Of a DNA stretch of 64,000 nucleotides, positions 44,850-55,573 are shown piece after piece. The notes beneath the pieces are model-generated. The model saw nothing but the letters and a program-made list of their open reading frames with translations. It searched no databases and was not told the DNA's origin. Every line of letters starts with the position of its first letter. The stretch's first letter is position 1. Source of the stretch: Coriolopsis trogii (lineage: Eukaryota > Basidiomycota > Agaricomycetes > Polyporales > Polyporaceae); the NCBI GenBank assembly GCA_020543525.1, contig JAHYIO010000003.1, forward strand, positions 372,001 to 436,000, read 5' to 3'. The translations under genes were made by a program, and so were the position numbers.

Positions 44850-45441
44850 AGGACGCTGTCACTGGCCGGGCAACAGTCCAGTTCCGTGCAGTCGCACGAG
44901 CGTGATGAGTCGGACAGCAAGCCAAGGTGCACACAAGCAGGAGGAGATGGCGAGGATGGGGTGGGTGGTGGAGGTCGGAAAGGGTCAGTAGCCCGACCGA
45001 ACCAATTCCATTGCGTCGGCTACCGCACCACATACTTTACCCGGCGCGTCCAAGCGCGTCATCATAACATGGCTCCCCTCTTTCTGGAGACTGGCTCGCT
45101 CGGATGCAGTCTTCGCTTTTGCTCACATCGTGACTGCATAACACAACACATACTCGTCGACTAATACGATGGCGACCAACCCTCGAGCCTGAGAATTAAC
45201 ACTTCGGGCCCAACCCCCAGCCCACCCCACCGACGACGTGCTATCCGCACGCAGATCATGCAAATATATATAGCAGCGAGCAGGTCAAACACCGAGCCTA
45301 TCACGAGGCCTCCTACGCGCAGATTTGCGTGTCAATAACCAGACGCGGCGCAGCGCGAATGCCTTCGCTACTCCCAACGCACTCTCACCAGCCCAAATCT
45401 CGAGCAACGCGTGACCCCGGCCATGGCGCAGAACACACCCC
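44850..45441. other. Intergenic region between carrier 5' end and RRN6 3' end
   Basis: About 590 bp holding the presumed carrier promoter and the RRN6 3' flank. An AT run (CAAATATATATAG, about 45260) is the only notable composition feature. No gene is seen. Confidence 0.35.
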
Positions 45442-48400
45442 TCAAAATCCGCCCAACCGCTTCTTCGCAGGCTTCTTCTTGACCGCCCCCGCCCGGCCTC
45501 CATGGGGTCCTGGCAGGACCTGCGTGCTCGCGAACGCGTCTTGCGAGGAAGGCGGGGCTCCCCAGGTGTCCGTGGGCTGGCTCCCCGCATGCCGATGCAC
45601 TGCGCCTTGCGATTGGGGGATAGCATGTGGATCCTGGGTCCGCTCTCCGGGGGCAAACGGTCGGCGTGGCTGACTGGCCGCAACCACCGGGGGGGCTTGA
45701 GCTTGCGTTCTCACAGACGCGATCGCCGGAGGACGTTGTGGAGGAGGTGGGGCGTCCTTTGGCTTTGTCGAACCTGTCCCCTCGTCCTGTCTCGTTCGGC
45801 GAGATGGCGGAGCCTGGTCGCGAGCCCTGGGATCTCCGTCGTACGGGTCGCGATATACATATTGCATGGGATCTGAACCGAGTTCCCACTCCTGGAGGAG
45901 GAGGCGTACGCCGAGAGGGGCGATTGGCGTCGAGATGCGAGCTTCCTGAACCTTGTCTCCTTCATCACCGTTCTGCGCGTCTGAATCGGCATCCGCCTTC
46001 TGGATTGGACGGAGAAAGCCGAACTGCACGTGAGGAGGGGTCAGCTCCTCGAGAGTCATTGCCTGAGTGGATAGCGAGATGCTGAGCATGTCGTCGTCGA
46101 AGCTAGCAGGGGCATCCTTGGCAGGCGCGCGGGGGGAGAAAACGTCTGCCGCCAGTGCTAGATCCAGCGCAAGCTGAGACCGAGCCTCGTTCTCTCTACG
46201 GAAGGAGTCCGCAGTGCGTTGGGACTCCTCACCGAGGTCGTACTGAACCAGGTTCTCCATCGTCTTCTGCGGATCGTCGTCATATTCAGGGACATGTCGT
46301 CGTATGCAAGAAGAAAGATCAAAATGCCAGGGGCTGCGTTTGGCGAGCTCATCCCGAGGGATACGGCCTTGCTTCAGCGCGCGATAGCCTGCGGCCGTGT
46401 CGAGCGTGCTTCCAGTCAGCCAATCGTTCCTCGAAGCGTCGGATGGCTCAAGCCCGGCACGCATCGCAATGTCGAAACTGAGAGCCAGAGCGTTAGTAGT
46501 GTTGTCTAGATGATAAGTGCGCCCACGGACGTTGTCAACACATGCTCGACGGGAGCATCAGTATCTTGCCATACAGTTGGCATGCGCTCCAAGGTGTCCA
46601 GGACAGTATTGGTTTGTAACGACAGATCCTCTGGTTTGCGCTCGATGAAGATCTCTGTTCCATGTCAGCACAGCGAGGCAAGGATACGATATGCCACTCA
46701 CTCTCGTATGCAGATCCCAAGTTCACAATGCTGTGTGCCCTTGCTGCCAGGGGACCCCGGTCAACTCTTGCACTATCTGCTTCCTCACCCAATGTCTCGA
46801 CCTGTGGTGGCCACTCGGCGCGGCGCGGGATGCTCGAAGAAGTTTGCGGTACAGCATCTGCATCAAGATGATCCAGGTTGAGCAGGGAAACACCACCACG
46901 GGCGGATAACTGGAACACGCTGAGATGCTTGCTTCCTACTAGTGTAGGCTGCTGATAAAACGCATATCCAAGGTGAGGGCCGTCCGGCTTGCACAACGGA
47001 GGTAGGGCGTACGGCTCGCCGTACATATGCACGAGTCTGTCGCTTTCTTCAGCCCCGCGCGAAACGTCATATACCGTCACTAAAGAGTTTGTCCGAGACG
47101 TGAGGAATGTCAGATGCGCTGTCTCGGGCGTCAGCTATAGCTTGAGAACAACCACGAAAACCACTGGTATCTCACAATTTGTCAAGATACGAGTCTGAGA
47201 ACGAAGGGTGAAGTCGACATTGCGATGGTGTTTGACTGCAAGCAGGGGCCTACGTGTATAACGCTGGTCCACCCATAGAATCTCGCCGGTGGAAACGAGA
47301 CAGACGGTGTTATTCTCGGTGGGACTCTCTGCGGATGTGAAACATTGCCCTGCTGGAATGGTGTACAGCTCGTAAGGTTGCTTCCCCGCCTGCACTTCAA
47401 CAGTCAGCAACGTTTGTGAATACGAAGACCCAGCCTCACACGTAAATCCAGGAGCGACGCCGTGTTGTCGTATGTTGTGACAATATTCCACTTGACTTCG
47501 CACGCTGCGACGCGGCATAGTGTTCCATCCACACCGGTCGCATTATGTACGCATTCACTGAAGGTTATATGAGCATGAAGTGGATGATCCTATCAGATAT
47601 AACACACATGACTGTCCGTTCTTCCTGGGCACTACACCTATAGACTTCTCCCAATTCGTTGACAACATATCCAACACCGCTGTTAGCTGGTGGTAATGCG
47701 ACATCAATTGCATGCTTGTCACCGATGTTCGACCGCTCCACGCTGATAGTCGGGACTAACTGCGGTGCATACGGATTTCGCGAGCCGGCAACTTTGACTT
47801 GCATGAAGCTCGTTGCGCCCATTGTCCTCACAGCAAGCATAGGACCTAATGCAACTCGTCAGCAAAACACTGCCTGAGGACTACAGAATAACTCACGTGT
47901 TATGCCTTTTGTGCTTTCATGTCCCTGAGGAGACGCTACAATCTGGCGGATAGGCGTTTCGAATGTATGCACAGGTGCAGCCACTGGCTGAAGCTTGACT
48001 TTCGTCTTCGAATGGACAAATATAGGGGACATGTCTGTCGGGACTTGAGTCAAGGCGACGGATGCCATTCCTCTTGCACTGGTACTGACTCAGTTGACAG
48101 CCAGTCTCTCCCATAGGGAACGCTAGATACGCCAAATTCTTGCGTGAAGAATGGAAGGAAGAAATGTCCACGAGATTTCCGGAAAACAGGTCGTTGCTCT
48201 TCGAAGCACGCGTCGTGCGGTCATCTTCTGTGATTGCCTCTCGTATGAGTTCGGCGGGAATGTCGACGTCCGGATAATACGTGCGGATGAACTGCGCCTA
48301 TGCAGGAAGTTCAGTACGAGGGACGGGTCTTCGCACGCACACATACTCCTTGTTCAGCGCGTTGAAGCGGCGTAGCTTTAAATGTACGCAACGGCTTTGG

Positions 48401-48712
48401 ACGAGTCGGCGGAAATACCTCTATAGGGCCATCGGAGGGGACGAGCTTATAGTCTATGCATCATGCGTTAGTTCAGCCGCACGTTATGCATGAAGAATAC
48501 GAGCCTGAGTTAGCCTCCACGGCAAACGTCCATTCGTAACGTCTCCCTTTCTTTCTCGAGTTCGAATTGAGAGACGCAGCACCGAGAGAGCCGTGGTCGA
48601 GGACGGGGTAGCGCCATGGGCTTTCTACCTTTCGGTCTTGCGACTTGGCTTTTCCCTTTTCCTCCGCAGCGGCCGACGTGTGGTGTTCAGAGTATCCAGG
48701 CCAGGAGTCCAT
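45442..48712 (-). CDS. RRN6: RNA polymerase I core factor subunit RRN6-like
   Basis: A subunit of the core factor recruiting RNA polymerase I to rDNA. The ATG at 48712 begins MDSWPGYSEHHTSAAAEEKG, then YPVLDHGSLGAASLN and YEWTFAVE, followed by YKLVPSDGPIEVFPPTRPKP and AQFIRTYYPDVDIPAELIRE. The beta-propeller part includes ILWVDQRYTRRPLLAVKHHR, PLCKPDGPHLGYAFYQQPTL and LSVFQLSARGGVSLLNLDHL. The helical part follows (YRALKQGRIPRDELAKRSPW). The C-terminus is Pro/Gln-rich and ends KKKPAKKRLGGF, a tail typical of fungal Rrn6 proteins. At least eight introns are needed, and the join between the first and second exons is uncertain. Assignment rests on architecture plus the propeller motif and the K/R-GGF tail. 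Confidence 0.75.
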
Positions 48713-48883
48713 TCCATTTGACAAGAAGAAGAGCAGAGGGAGAGGACGAGCCCAGTCGACGCAAGTGTGTATGGAGAGCAAGGCGCGGGTGTCCGAGGTC
48801 CTGGAAGCGCGGCGCGTCTCAAAATTCGGACGCGACTGGTCCGCTCCTGCCACAACGCCCCGTCTCGGTCTCTCGTCCACACC

Positions 48884-50049
48884 ATGCTCAGGCTATGGTC
48901 CCTCAGCAATCGCTCTGTCTTTCCTAAGTGTAAGAATTTCTCGACCACCGCTGTCAGCAATGCGACCGCTGCGGCTACAGAGGCCGAGTCCTCGTCTGCG
49001 GCCGCCAGCAAGTGGACACCCAACTCCGTACGAACGGGGCTCATCGCGCGGAAACGCGGCATGACTGTGATGTGGGACGACCGCGGCGTGAGGTTCCCAG
49101 TGACTGTTCTTCAGGTGCGTTCACCGGCGCCGTAGAAGGCTTCACAATAGTGCTGAGTGAGGTGCTGCAGCTAGACCACTGTCAAGTCACTGCCAACGTG
49201 AGGACGGTCCGGGATGACCAGTCTGAGTATCATGCAGTACAGGTCGCTGCGTCGGATAGGTCGGCGAAGAACACCACGAAGCAGATGCTCGGTCACTTTA
49301 GGAAGGCTGGCGTTCCACCAAAGCACATCGTGAAGGAGTTCCCAGTGACCCCAGATGCTCATGTACCGGTTGGTGAGTACTTGCGTCCTGTATCTCCCTT
49401 GCACAGATACGAACAAGAGCAGGAACCACCTTGTCGGCCATACACTTTGTACCCGGTCAATTCGTTGATGTCATCGCCAAGTCGTAAGTACCAAGCTTCT
49501 GAGTGCCTGCGTCCCCTTGCTCACCACAATGTAGCATTGGGAAGGGTTTCCAGGGTACCATGAAGAGGTGGAATTTCAAGGGTCTCCGCGCGAGTCACGG
49601 TGTGTCCGTCTCGCACCGATCCGCAGGTGCCATCGGAGCGCACCAAGTACGTCCCGCAACCCCTGGCTCGCGCTACGTATGTTTGACACGTCTCTCAGGA
49701 TCCTGGACGCGTATGGCCTGGCAAGAAGATGGCTGGACGGCAAGGCGGCGAGCGTATCACTACGCAGAACCTTGCCGTCGTCCGTGTTGACTCTGACCTC
49801 GATCTCATCTTCGTGCGCGGTTGCGTCCCTGGCGTCGACGACGCGCAAGTCATGGTCCGGGACGCGAAGAAGAAGATGACGCAGCTGGCGCAACACAACA
49901 ACGCGAAGGGTCACGTCGAGAAGATATTACCCAAGGGTCTCCTCGACCTTCCTTTCCCCGCTGGTACGAAGGAGCTGGCAAAGGTACTGCCGCCAGTGAT
50001 AGTCGCACCGTCTGCGCGCGTTAGCGATCCATTCGTACCTAGGGAGTAG
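48884..50049 (+). CDS. MRPL9: Mitochondrial large ribosomal subunit protein uL3m
   Basis: A universal uL3 protein of the mitochondrial ribosome (yeast Mrpl9, human MRPL3). The ATG at 48884 starts [20 protein letters not shown], a mitochondrial presequence, followed by an Ala/Ser linker and [28 protein letters not shown]. Exons continue [36 protein letters not shown], and the uL3 signature [37 protein letters not shown]. After the last intron comes [20 protein letters not shown], ending DPFVPRE at 50047-50049. Five exons are clear. It is divergent from RRN6 with 171 bp between the ATGs, so two ribosome-biogenesis-related genes share a promoter region. Confidence 0.93.
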
Positions 50050-50576
50050 ATGCATTATATTATAGTCTCCGCTCACCGTGTAGGCCTTTCGTTAGGACCG
50101 TGAGGACTCCCTGTGCTACTTTCTGTCCTGGACAGATCGCATGAGCCACGTGTTTTGACTCCGGGCAATTGAGAGATGCCAGAGACTCGTGCTCATCGGA
50201 GCGCGGGGCTAGGTCTAATTGGTTTATGGAGCGCGGGTCTGGGTGCGTTGTGCTCTCCATCCAATGTGTGGGACTGATTTCGCGGGCGTAGTCCAGAGGT
50301 GTTCCTTGGTTGACGGAGCCACACATCCACGTGTAGATGGATGTGACATTTCGGTGTCAATGGGCTGTCCACAGCCATTGAATATGAAGACTGGAAGGGC
50401 TATGCGAATTACTCAACTCGAGGCATGGGCTCGGACACCCTGGATGTACGACGCTTCCATGCTCCAGCCGCACGGCTAGAGTTGTCCGATCGATCTGTCA
50501 GTTGTATTGTGGGTCTATTTAACACCAACAATTACCCTCGAGTGAACCTATCCTCCCCGCCTCCAAGACCTTCTCC
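50050..50576. other. Intergenic region upstream of the small secreted protein gene
   Basis: About 530 bp. The proximal part (TATTTAACACC about 60 nt before the ATG) could serve as core promoter. No gene is recognised. Confidence 0.35.
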
Positions 50577-51116
50577 ATGAAGACTTTCTTCGTTTTATCA
50601 GCTATTGCAGCTCTTGCTTTTGCGCAGACTGCATTCATTCCTGTCCCCACTGACGGGGCGTCAGTAACCCGTGGCCAGACGTTTGTAGTGGAATTGGACA
50701 AGAGGGTGCGTGGGGTATTTCGCTTCGCCTTACAACATCACCAGGTTGATGGTCAAGTTCCTACAGAACTCCCATTCCCCATCCGTCGACGTCTCTGTCG
50801 TCATTGGGCTGGACACATGTGGAGACGTAGGCTGCGAAGAAATATCCGAGTCGCAGACTATGGGAGAACTTCTGTGGAAGGGAAACTATGAGCCCATTCC
50901 CCGTGACGGTTCTGGGACTCGGTTCCAGAACTGGACTGTCCAGGTCCCTTCGTCTATGTCTCCAGGTCCCGCGGTCCTCAAGATAGCACATTTCTACCTT
51001 GGAGGGGTGAGTGAAAGCATCCTCATGCATGCCAGGTCGAAGGGCTGACGAAATTCCCCCAGATTGCGGAGAGTCCGACTGTTGAAATCATCACCACTGG
51101 TGTCAATGTTTTGTGA
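50577..51116 (+). CDS. Small secreted protein of a common Agaricomycete family
   Basis: The ATG at 50577 encodes a clear signal peptide (MKTFFVLSAIAALAFAQ). The mature part reads TAFIPVPTDGASVTRGQTFV VELDKR. After an intron with acceptor at CACCAG it continues VKFLQNSHSPSVDVSVVIGL, DTCGDVGCEEISESQTMGEL, RFQNWTVQVPSSMSPGPAVL and KIAHFYLGG. A second intron precedes IAESPTVEIITTGVNVL and the stop at 51114-51116. The pattern (P.DG..V..G.....V, V.IGLD.C....C, NFTVQVP..., AHF.L.G) is shared by a family of about 150-residue secreted beta-sandwich proteins common in mushrooms, with no known activity. One possible N-glycosylation site (NWT) is present. No GPI signal. Confidence 0.7.
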
Positions 51117-51501
51117 CGAACTTCTATACCGGACATGTAGTGTACAGCATGTAATCCCGACTGACAGCCACGGACCGCCGTCGATTGTTCTCTGGCCACC
51201 AGCTAAGAACCATCTTCTATAGTAAAAGACATCGAGTTTTTCCCTTCCATGGCAAGTTGCACATTCCTTGCGTTGTTTCTCTCTCCCCGTTCGTGCACCA
51301 TTGCCCAAACCACATCATACAGTTGTATTCACTGCACGGGATCCTCGGAAATATGTCAACTTCTGAGAATAAGGCCGTTGGAGAGGCGTAGAGAGTTTAT
51401 GTCTGTCGTGAGTCTCAAGCGTCCACGACGGGATCTCGGACCGTAAGTTCGCGGCATGCTTTGATGCTCCAACTACCGCTAGCTACACGGCTACACACTG
51501 G

Positions 51502-51610
51502 ACTGGTGGATTCCACTTGGCGAGCAGGATTGATGGAAAGAGATGGCGTGTCCACCCAATTTCGGTCGGGTACTGGTGGATTCCAGGTGCCAGCCAAACA
51601 GGTGGAATCC
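51502..51610. repeat. Inverted-repeat copy A of a GGTGGATTCC-rich element
   Basis: It contains two direct copies of ACTGGTGGATTCCA (51502 and about 51571). Its reverse complement aligns, with indels, to 52103-52190, sharing GGCTGGCACCT and TTCCACCAGTC. It is probably a degenerate repeat family member. Confidence 0.5.
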
Positions 51611-51941
51611 ATCTTCGGGGCGTGTGAGTTTCAAGAGTTACGCGGCTGGTGGCGCGTTTCCAGGCGGAGATAGACTGCCTGATTCCTGACGCATTCTCCT
51701 GAGTCCCGGACCTATTTTGAATGAGAGCTCATCCGGTGTAGATGCAGAATGGTCGCTCTTGTGCACATTGGTTGCTCTCTGAAGCTGACTGCAAGGTATA
51801 GACAAACAAGCATACTAATACTATGAAATGAGACTTCAATATGCACTTCAATGTGACTTCATAAGTAGGCAACACGAGATACATGCTAAGTATTGCCTAG
51901 CCCGCAAGTGCTATATTACAATTGAGACATACTGTGACAAA

Positions 51942-52008
51942 GCTGCTTTGGCGCAGCGGTTATTCGATGCGTCCTACAATGATGAGTTGTGTGTTTGAAT
52001 CTGTGCTG
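51942..52008 (+). repeat. tRNA-derived SINE-like head
   Basis: TGGCGCAGCGG (51949-51959) matches a Pol III A box, and GTTTGAATCT (51993-52002) matches a B box at tRNA-like spacing. The flanks do not fold into an acceptor stem and the anticodon arm is poor, so it is not a functional tRNA. A T-rich stretch (ATTATTTTATTATGG) follows. It is consistent with the head of a SINE or a decayed tRNA. Confidence 0.4.
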
Positions 52009-52102
52009 ATATTATTTTATTATGGTTTGATCCCACTCTCATGGCTCTTCCGGCTGTACCGGCCAACAGGCGCTCGTTATCTGGATAACATCTGTCCATT
52101 GG

Positions 52103-52190
52103 TTGGAATCCGGCTGGTGGGCTGGCACCTTGAATCCGCCTGTTGAGTCGCGACTTTCCAGCGATCAGCAGCCCACCCTGATTCCACCAG
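52103..52190. repeat. Inverted-repeat copy B of the GGTGGATTCC-rich element
   Basis: The partner of copy A at 51502-51610 in opposite orientation. Together they bracket about 490 bp containing the SINE-like head. Confidence 0.45.
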
Positions 52191-52410
52191 TCATACGTTT
52201 AGCGGTGTACATCTCGGTGAGAACAGTGGACAATCGGCATCCATCACCATTACCAGTAGTCACTGATACAAGAATGCCAAGCCTCTCTAAACTACTCAAC
52301 TCTCACAACCGGGGAAGATGAAGTAGGCTGTCTGTGGTGCCTGAGACTGAGAGTAAGTACTGCAAGTTTGAGCTTGGCACAGGTACTGATATTATATATA
52401 TACGTACAGT

Positions 52411-52440
52411 GCATCATCAGGGAAACTCCCCCTAGCGAAT
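52411..52440 (+). repeat. Left TIR of the 1.84-kb element
   Basis: 30 bp paired with 54217-54246, two mismatches. The palindrome ATTTTCGAAAAT directly follows. Confidence 0.8.
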
Positions 52441-54216
52441 TTTCGAAAATGAGCGCTAAATTGTGCTAATAATCCGATTTACCATGTTAGTGCTTATTAG
52501 ATACGTCCCTGGCTAATTGGCAAGATTAGCTGGGATTAGATCCAATAGTAGCTGATATTACCTATCATTAACGGCCAATTCAAGGATAGACTTCATCGCA
52601 CCGGAACAGAACAAAGTGAGGCCGGCATGAAATATATTGACAGCTAGTACACTATAGTACATATACATGACAGCGGAGCAGCTGGACAAGGATGTCATAC
52701 TGAGGAGGTAATAACATAGCGCCAAACACACATAACATACAGATAGATCAGTGACGCAGAAGAGATACTGTGAAACAAGGATGCAAACGTACAATGATCA
52801 AACATCAGTCTCAAACCTTCGTCCTGGCTGAGATAATGGTGATAACGCACCTTTTGCTGGGCATACATGTAGGGCACGCATGCCACAAGATGATCAGTTG
52901 GCTAGAATACACGAACAGAATCAAATAGACGCACCAGAGTCATAGCGGTCGCTAGAGACCACAGTTGCGCTGTGGCGGCAACTGTTGTGTTGTCCGAGTT
53001 CACGGTTGGTTGAGTAGCCGTGTGAGCTGTAGTCGTGGCATGCGGCAGCAGTCCTGGTGGTGGAATTGGGAGAAGGTGCAGCATTGGTCGTAGCAGTTGC
53101 GTCAGCATTCGTGGTCGTCTCGGTCGTAGCCGTATTGTTGGTAGCAGTGGTGGTCGCGTAATGGCCAATGAAGTGGTATCATGGGTCGTCATAGCTGCGG
53201 TAGTCTCCACAATAGATTCGCTGGAGCGACAGCGTACTAGCAATTACTCACCTAACATGTTGCTATGTGGGTGTGAGTAGGGGATTAGCAGTCTTAAGGA
53301 GCTGCCAGCGTGTCCGTAGACATGGAACAGATATCGTGAGTGTATGGCGAGATGTCGGGCATATAGATGGGGACAAACTCACAACCTTTGACAGGCTAGA
53401 TTGTCGACAGATCAGGCAGCGATGTCGCGGCGGCTAGGCAGGCGCAAGATGACCGTAGTTCGAGATAGCCATAGTCAGAAGGCCAAGAGAGACAAGCAGA
53501 TGCGATAGCAGACACTAAGCACTGTGCATACGAGAGTCCGAGCTATCCTTCGAACAGGGGATATCAAGTTCAAGAGAAACGAAGAGAGGGCTAGGAAGAG
53601 GACACGTCATCACCTGTGTGGAGTTTCAATGCTCCGGGTGTTGCCGGAGGGAGCAGCGCCCGCATTGAGCCTCGCTGTGACCTCGTTGACTTGTCACCTC
53701 CGACTCCAACTCTCTTGCTCGCAGTACCCGAGTGGGTCACAAAACTCCAGTCTTTGGCTGATATGGACTCTCATCTCGTCTTACACTCGTCCTACAGCTC
53801 TCCCAACTCAAATGCCCGAGCCCAAGTCTGCTTCGAGTTCTCCCAGGCTCCTGTAACAGCTCCTGCTCCGATCGGCGTACACACTCCGATGACCAGGACG
53901 TGAATCGCGTCTTTGAGGGGTGGAACATATTGGGCAGGTGAGCACCAGTATGCATCATTGAGCGATGAGTTTTGTTGTAGAGTGGTACTAGCCAAACGTG
54001 TGACATGTTCTGAATGTAGACGCATATACATGAGAATGTGTTCCAATATATATGTGATACGCCTGTACCAGTGGATTGGACCTGGAAGAGAAATATTTCA
54101 TCTTTTATTCACTCCCGTAGACTCTCTTTCAGAAATGAGCAGGCACGAGCCACAAATTAGCAAGCAGTGAGCGGGTTATTCACGAATATTCCCTGAGTAG
54201 CGCTAATTGGGCGCTC

Positions 54217-54246
54217 ATTCGCCAGGGGGAGTTTTCCTGATGATGC
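54217..54246 (-). repeat. Right TIR of the 1.84-kb element
   Basis: The inverted counterpart of the left terminus. Confidence 0.8.
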
Positions 54247-54982
54247 TGGGCGTCACTAACCAGCAATAGAGGTCAACACCTTCACTCATGCCTACAGTCG
54301 GTACTGCCATACAAGGGAGGCACAACAAAGGGAGGTGATGGACGTCGAGTGCGAGACCAGAATTGTAGTAGGATCAATGGGACAGTCCCAGAATTCTGAG
54401 AGCACGGTGAGGGCGACCGACGGTCCGATGCATGCACCATCTTCATGGAGGCCTGCATTCGCCCGATCATGCGTTCAGCTACAATATTAATGCAGGCAAC
54501 AGCTATGTTCTGTTGTGTCGTGATGATCATGCCTCGGCCCAGCGTGTGCGACTCGTTGGAGTCAAGCCTGGTGCTGCGCACTGGTCTACTAGTAACTTAG
54601 TAAGTAAAGTGACTTACTAGATATATTACCTATCATAGTAAGCATAGTATTATATCAGCGATTGTGGCAACCGGATAACCCTCAAGATAAGAGTCCCGCT
54701 GTCAACAATCTCAACTTGCTCCCACCACGTACCTGCACCCTTGCCTAACCCTATTGTCTACCACCACTGTTTTCATTATATCAATGAGCCTTTCATCACC
54801 ATCAAATAATACTATGCATGCCTCTGGAACCAGGAGGGTACGTTCAGTTGAACCAGTAGCATTGACCAGCTGCTAATGCTGCATATACTGCATGTATGTT
54901 AAGGGTCGGAGTCGCTATACACCATATGCCCCTCGCCAACGCTCATTCGCCGCAATCAGCACACTAAACCCCCATACAGCCC

Positions 54983-55203
54983 AGCCATCCCCCCCCCACT
55001 ATTGCTGACGGTATCTGGCGTGATCTTTGCCTGCGCATTGTGGGCAGCAAATTCCCTGGCTTCAAACCACGCAATGACTTTGAACTCTACACTTTGGCAA
55101 CAACAAAATATATAGGGGATCACTCTGGGTTGGGCCCATGGTTGGATGCAAAGTTGGCCAAGTCTATACAGGACGTAGGGAGCTTAGAGTCTGTCATGGA
55201 GAA
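54983..55203 (+). pseudogene. Reading frame interrupted by the Copia insertion
   Basis: An open frame of about 70 codons (IADGIWRDLCLRIVGSKFPG, FKPRNDFELYTLATTKYIGD, LGPWLDAKLAKSIQDVGSLE, SVMEN...) runs straight into the left LTR. Continuing across the excised element with one target-site copy, it stays open for about 19 more codons and stops at 60561-60563. Upstream, a possible first exon starts at an ATG near 54785. A run of nine Cs at 54989-54997 makes the upstream frame inconsistent unless an intron ends at about 54979. No domain is recognised. Confidence 0.45.
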
Positions 55204-55465
55204 TGTTAAAACCTGACACCGGAACGTCAGTCCCTCACTCGAGAAGATGGTGGAACGAGTGAGATTATCTACCTGACACCGGAACATCAGTCCTGTGTCA
55301 GGGTAGTATGTGAGTACATATACATGCGAGGATCCATGTGTGTATCGACTTACCCTCACTCGAGAAGATGGTGGAACGAGTGAGGGTTGGGAATGTGATA
55401 GGTATCGTATGTATGTCCGACCGGATGACACCGCGAAGGGTCGCATGCGCGTCTAGCGCGCAACA
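55204..55465 (-). repeat. 3' LTR of the Copia element
   Basis: 262 bp and TG...CA bounded. It contains two copies each of CTGACACCGGAAC.TCAGTC and of a hairpin-forming block CTCACTCGAG...CGAGTGAG, so the LTR is internally duplicated. Confidence 0.95.
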
Positions 55466-55479
55466 CACCTCCTCGACCC
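55466..55479 (-). other. Polypurine tract of the Copia element
   Basis: On the minus strand GGGTCGAGGAGGTG abuts the 3' LTR, in the position where plus-strand DNA synthesis is primed. Confidence 0.55.
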
Positions 55480-55573
55480 GAGAATGGTGGAATAGTGAAG
55501 TTAAGGGAGGGAGGAATGGATAGTAAGAGAGCAATGAAAAAATACACAGTAGGACACCTCCTTGCATGGAGAA

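Larger units (their letters stand above)
52411..54246. mobile_element. Non-autonomous TIR DNA transposon (1.84 kb)
   Basis: The left end (GCATCATCAGGGAAACTCCC, then CCTAGCGAAT) and the right end in reverse complement (GCATCATCAGGAAAACTCCC, then CCTGGCGAAT) match at 28 of 30 positions. Similarity then resumes at GAGCGC after a palindromic insertion ATTTTCGAAAAT on the left. The interior encodes no recognisable transposase. It contains GT/GC-rich imperfect repeats around 52960-53240. I find no convincing target-site duplication next to the termini, so the superfamily is undetermined. The copy could be old or the true ends slightly internal. Confidence 0.75.

Noticed and set aside
51942..52008. 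A functional tRNA gene
   Set aside because: A and B boxes are present but no acceptor stem and no proper anticodon arm can be drawn.
52902..53243. Minus-strand Thr/Pro-rich open frame in the TIR element
   Set aside because: Low-complexity repeat translation with no transposase motif.
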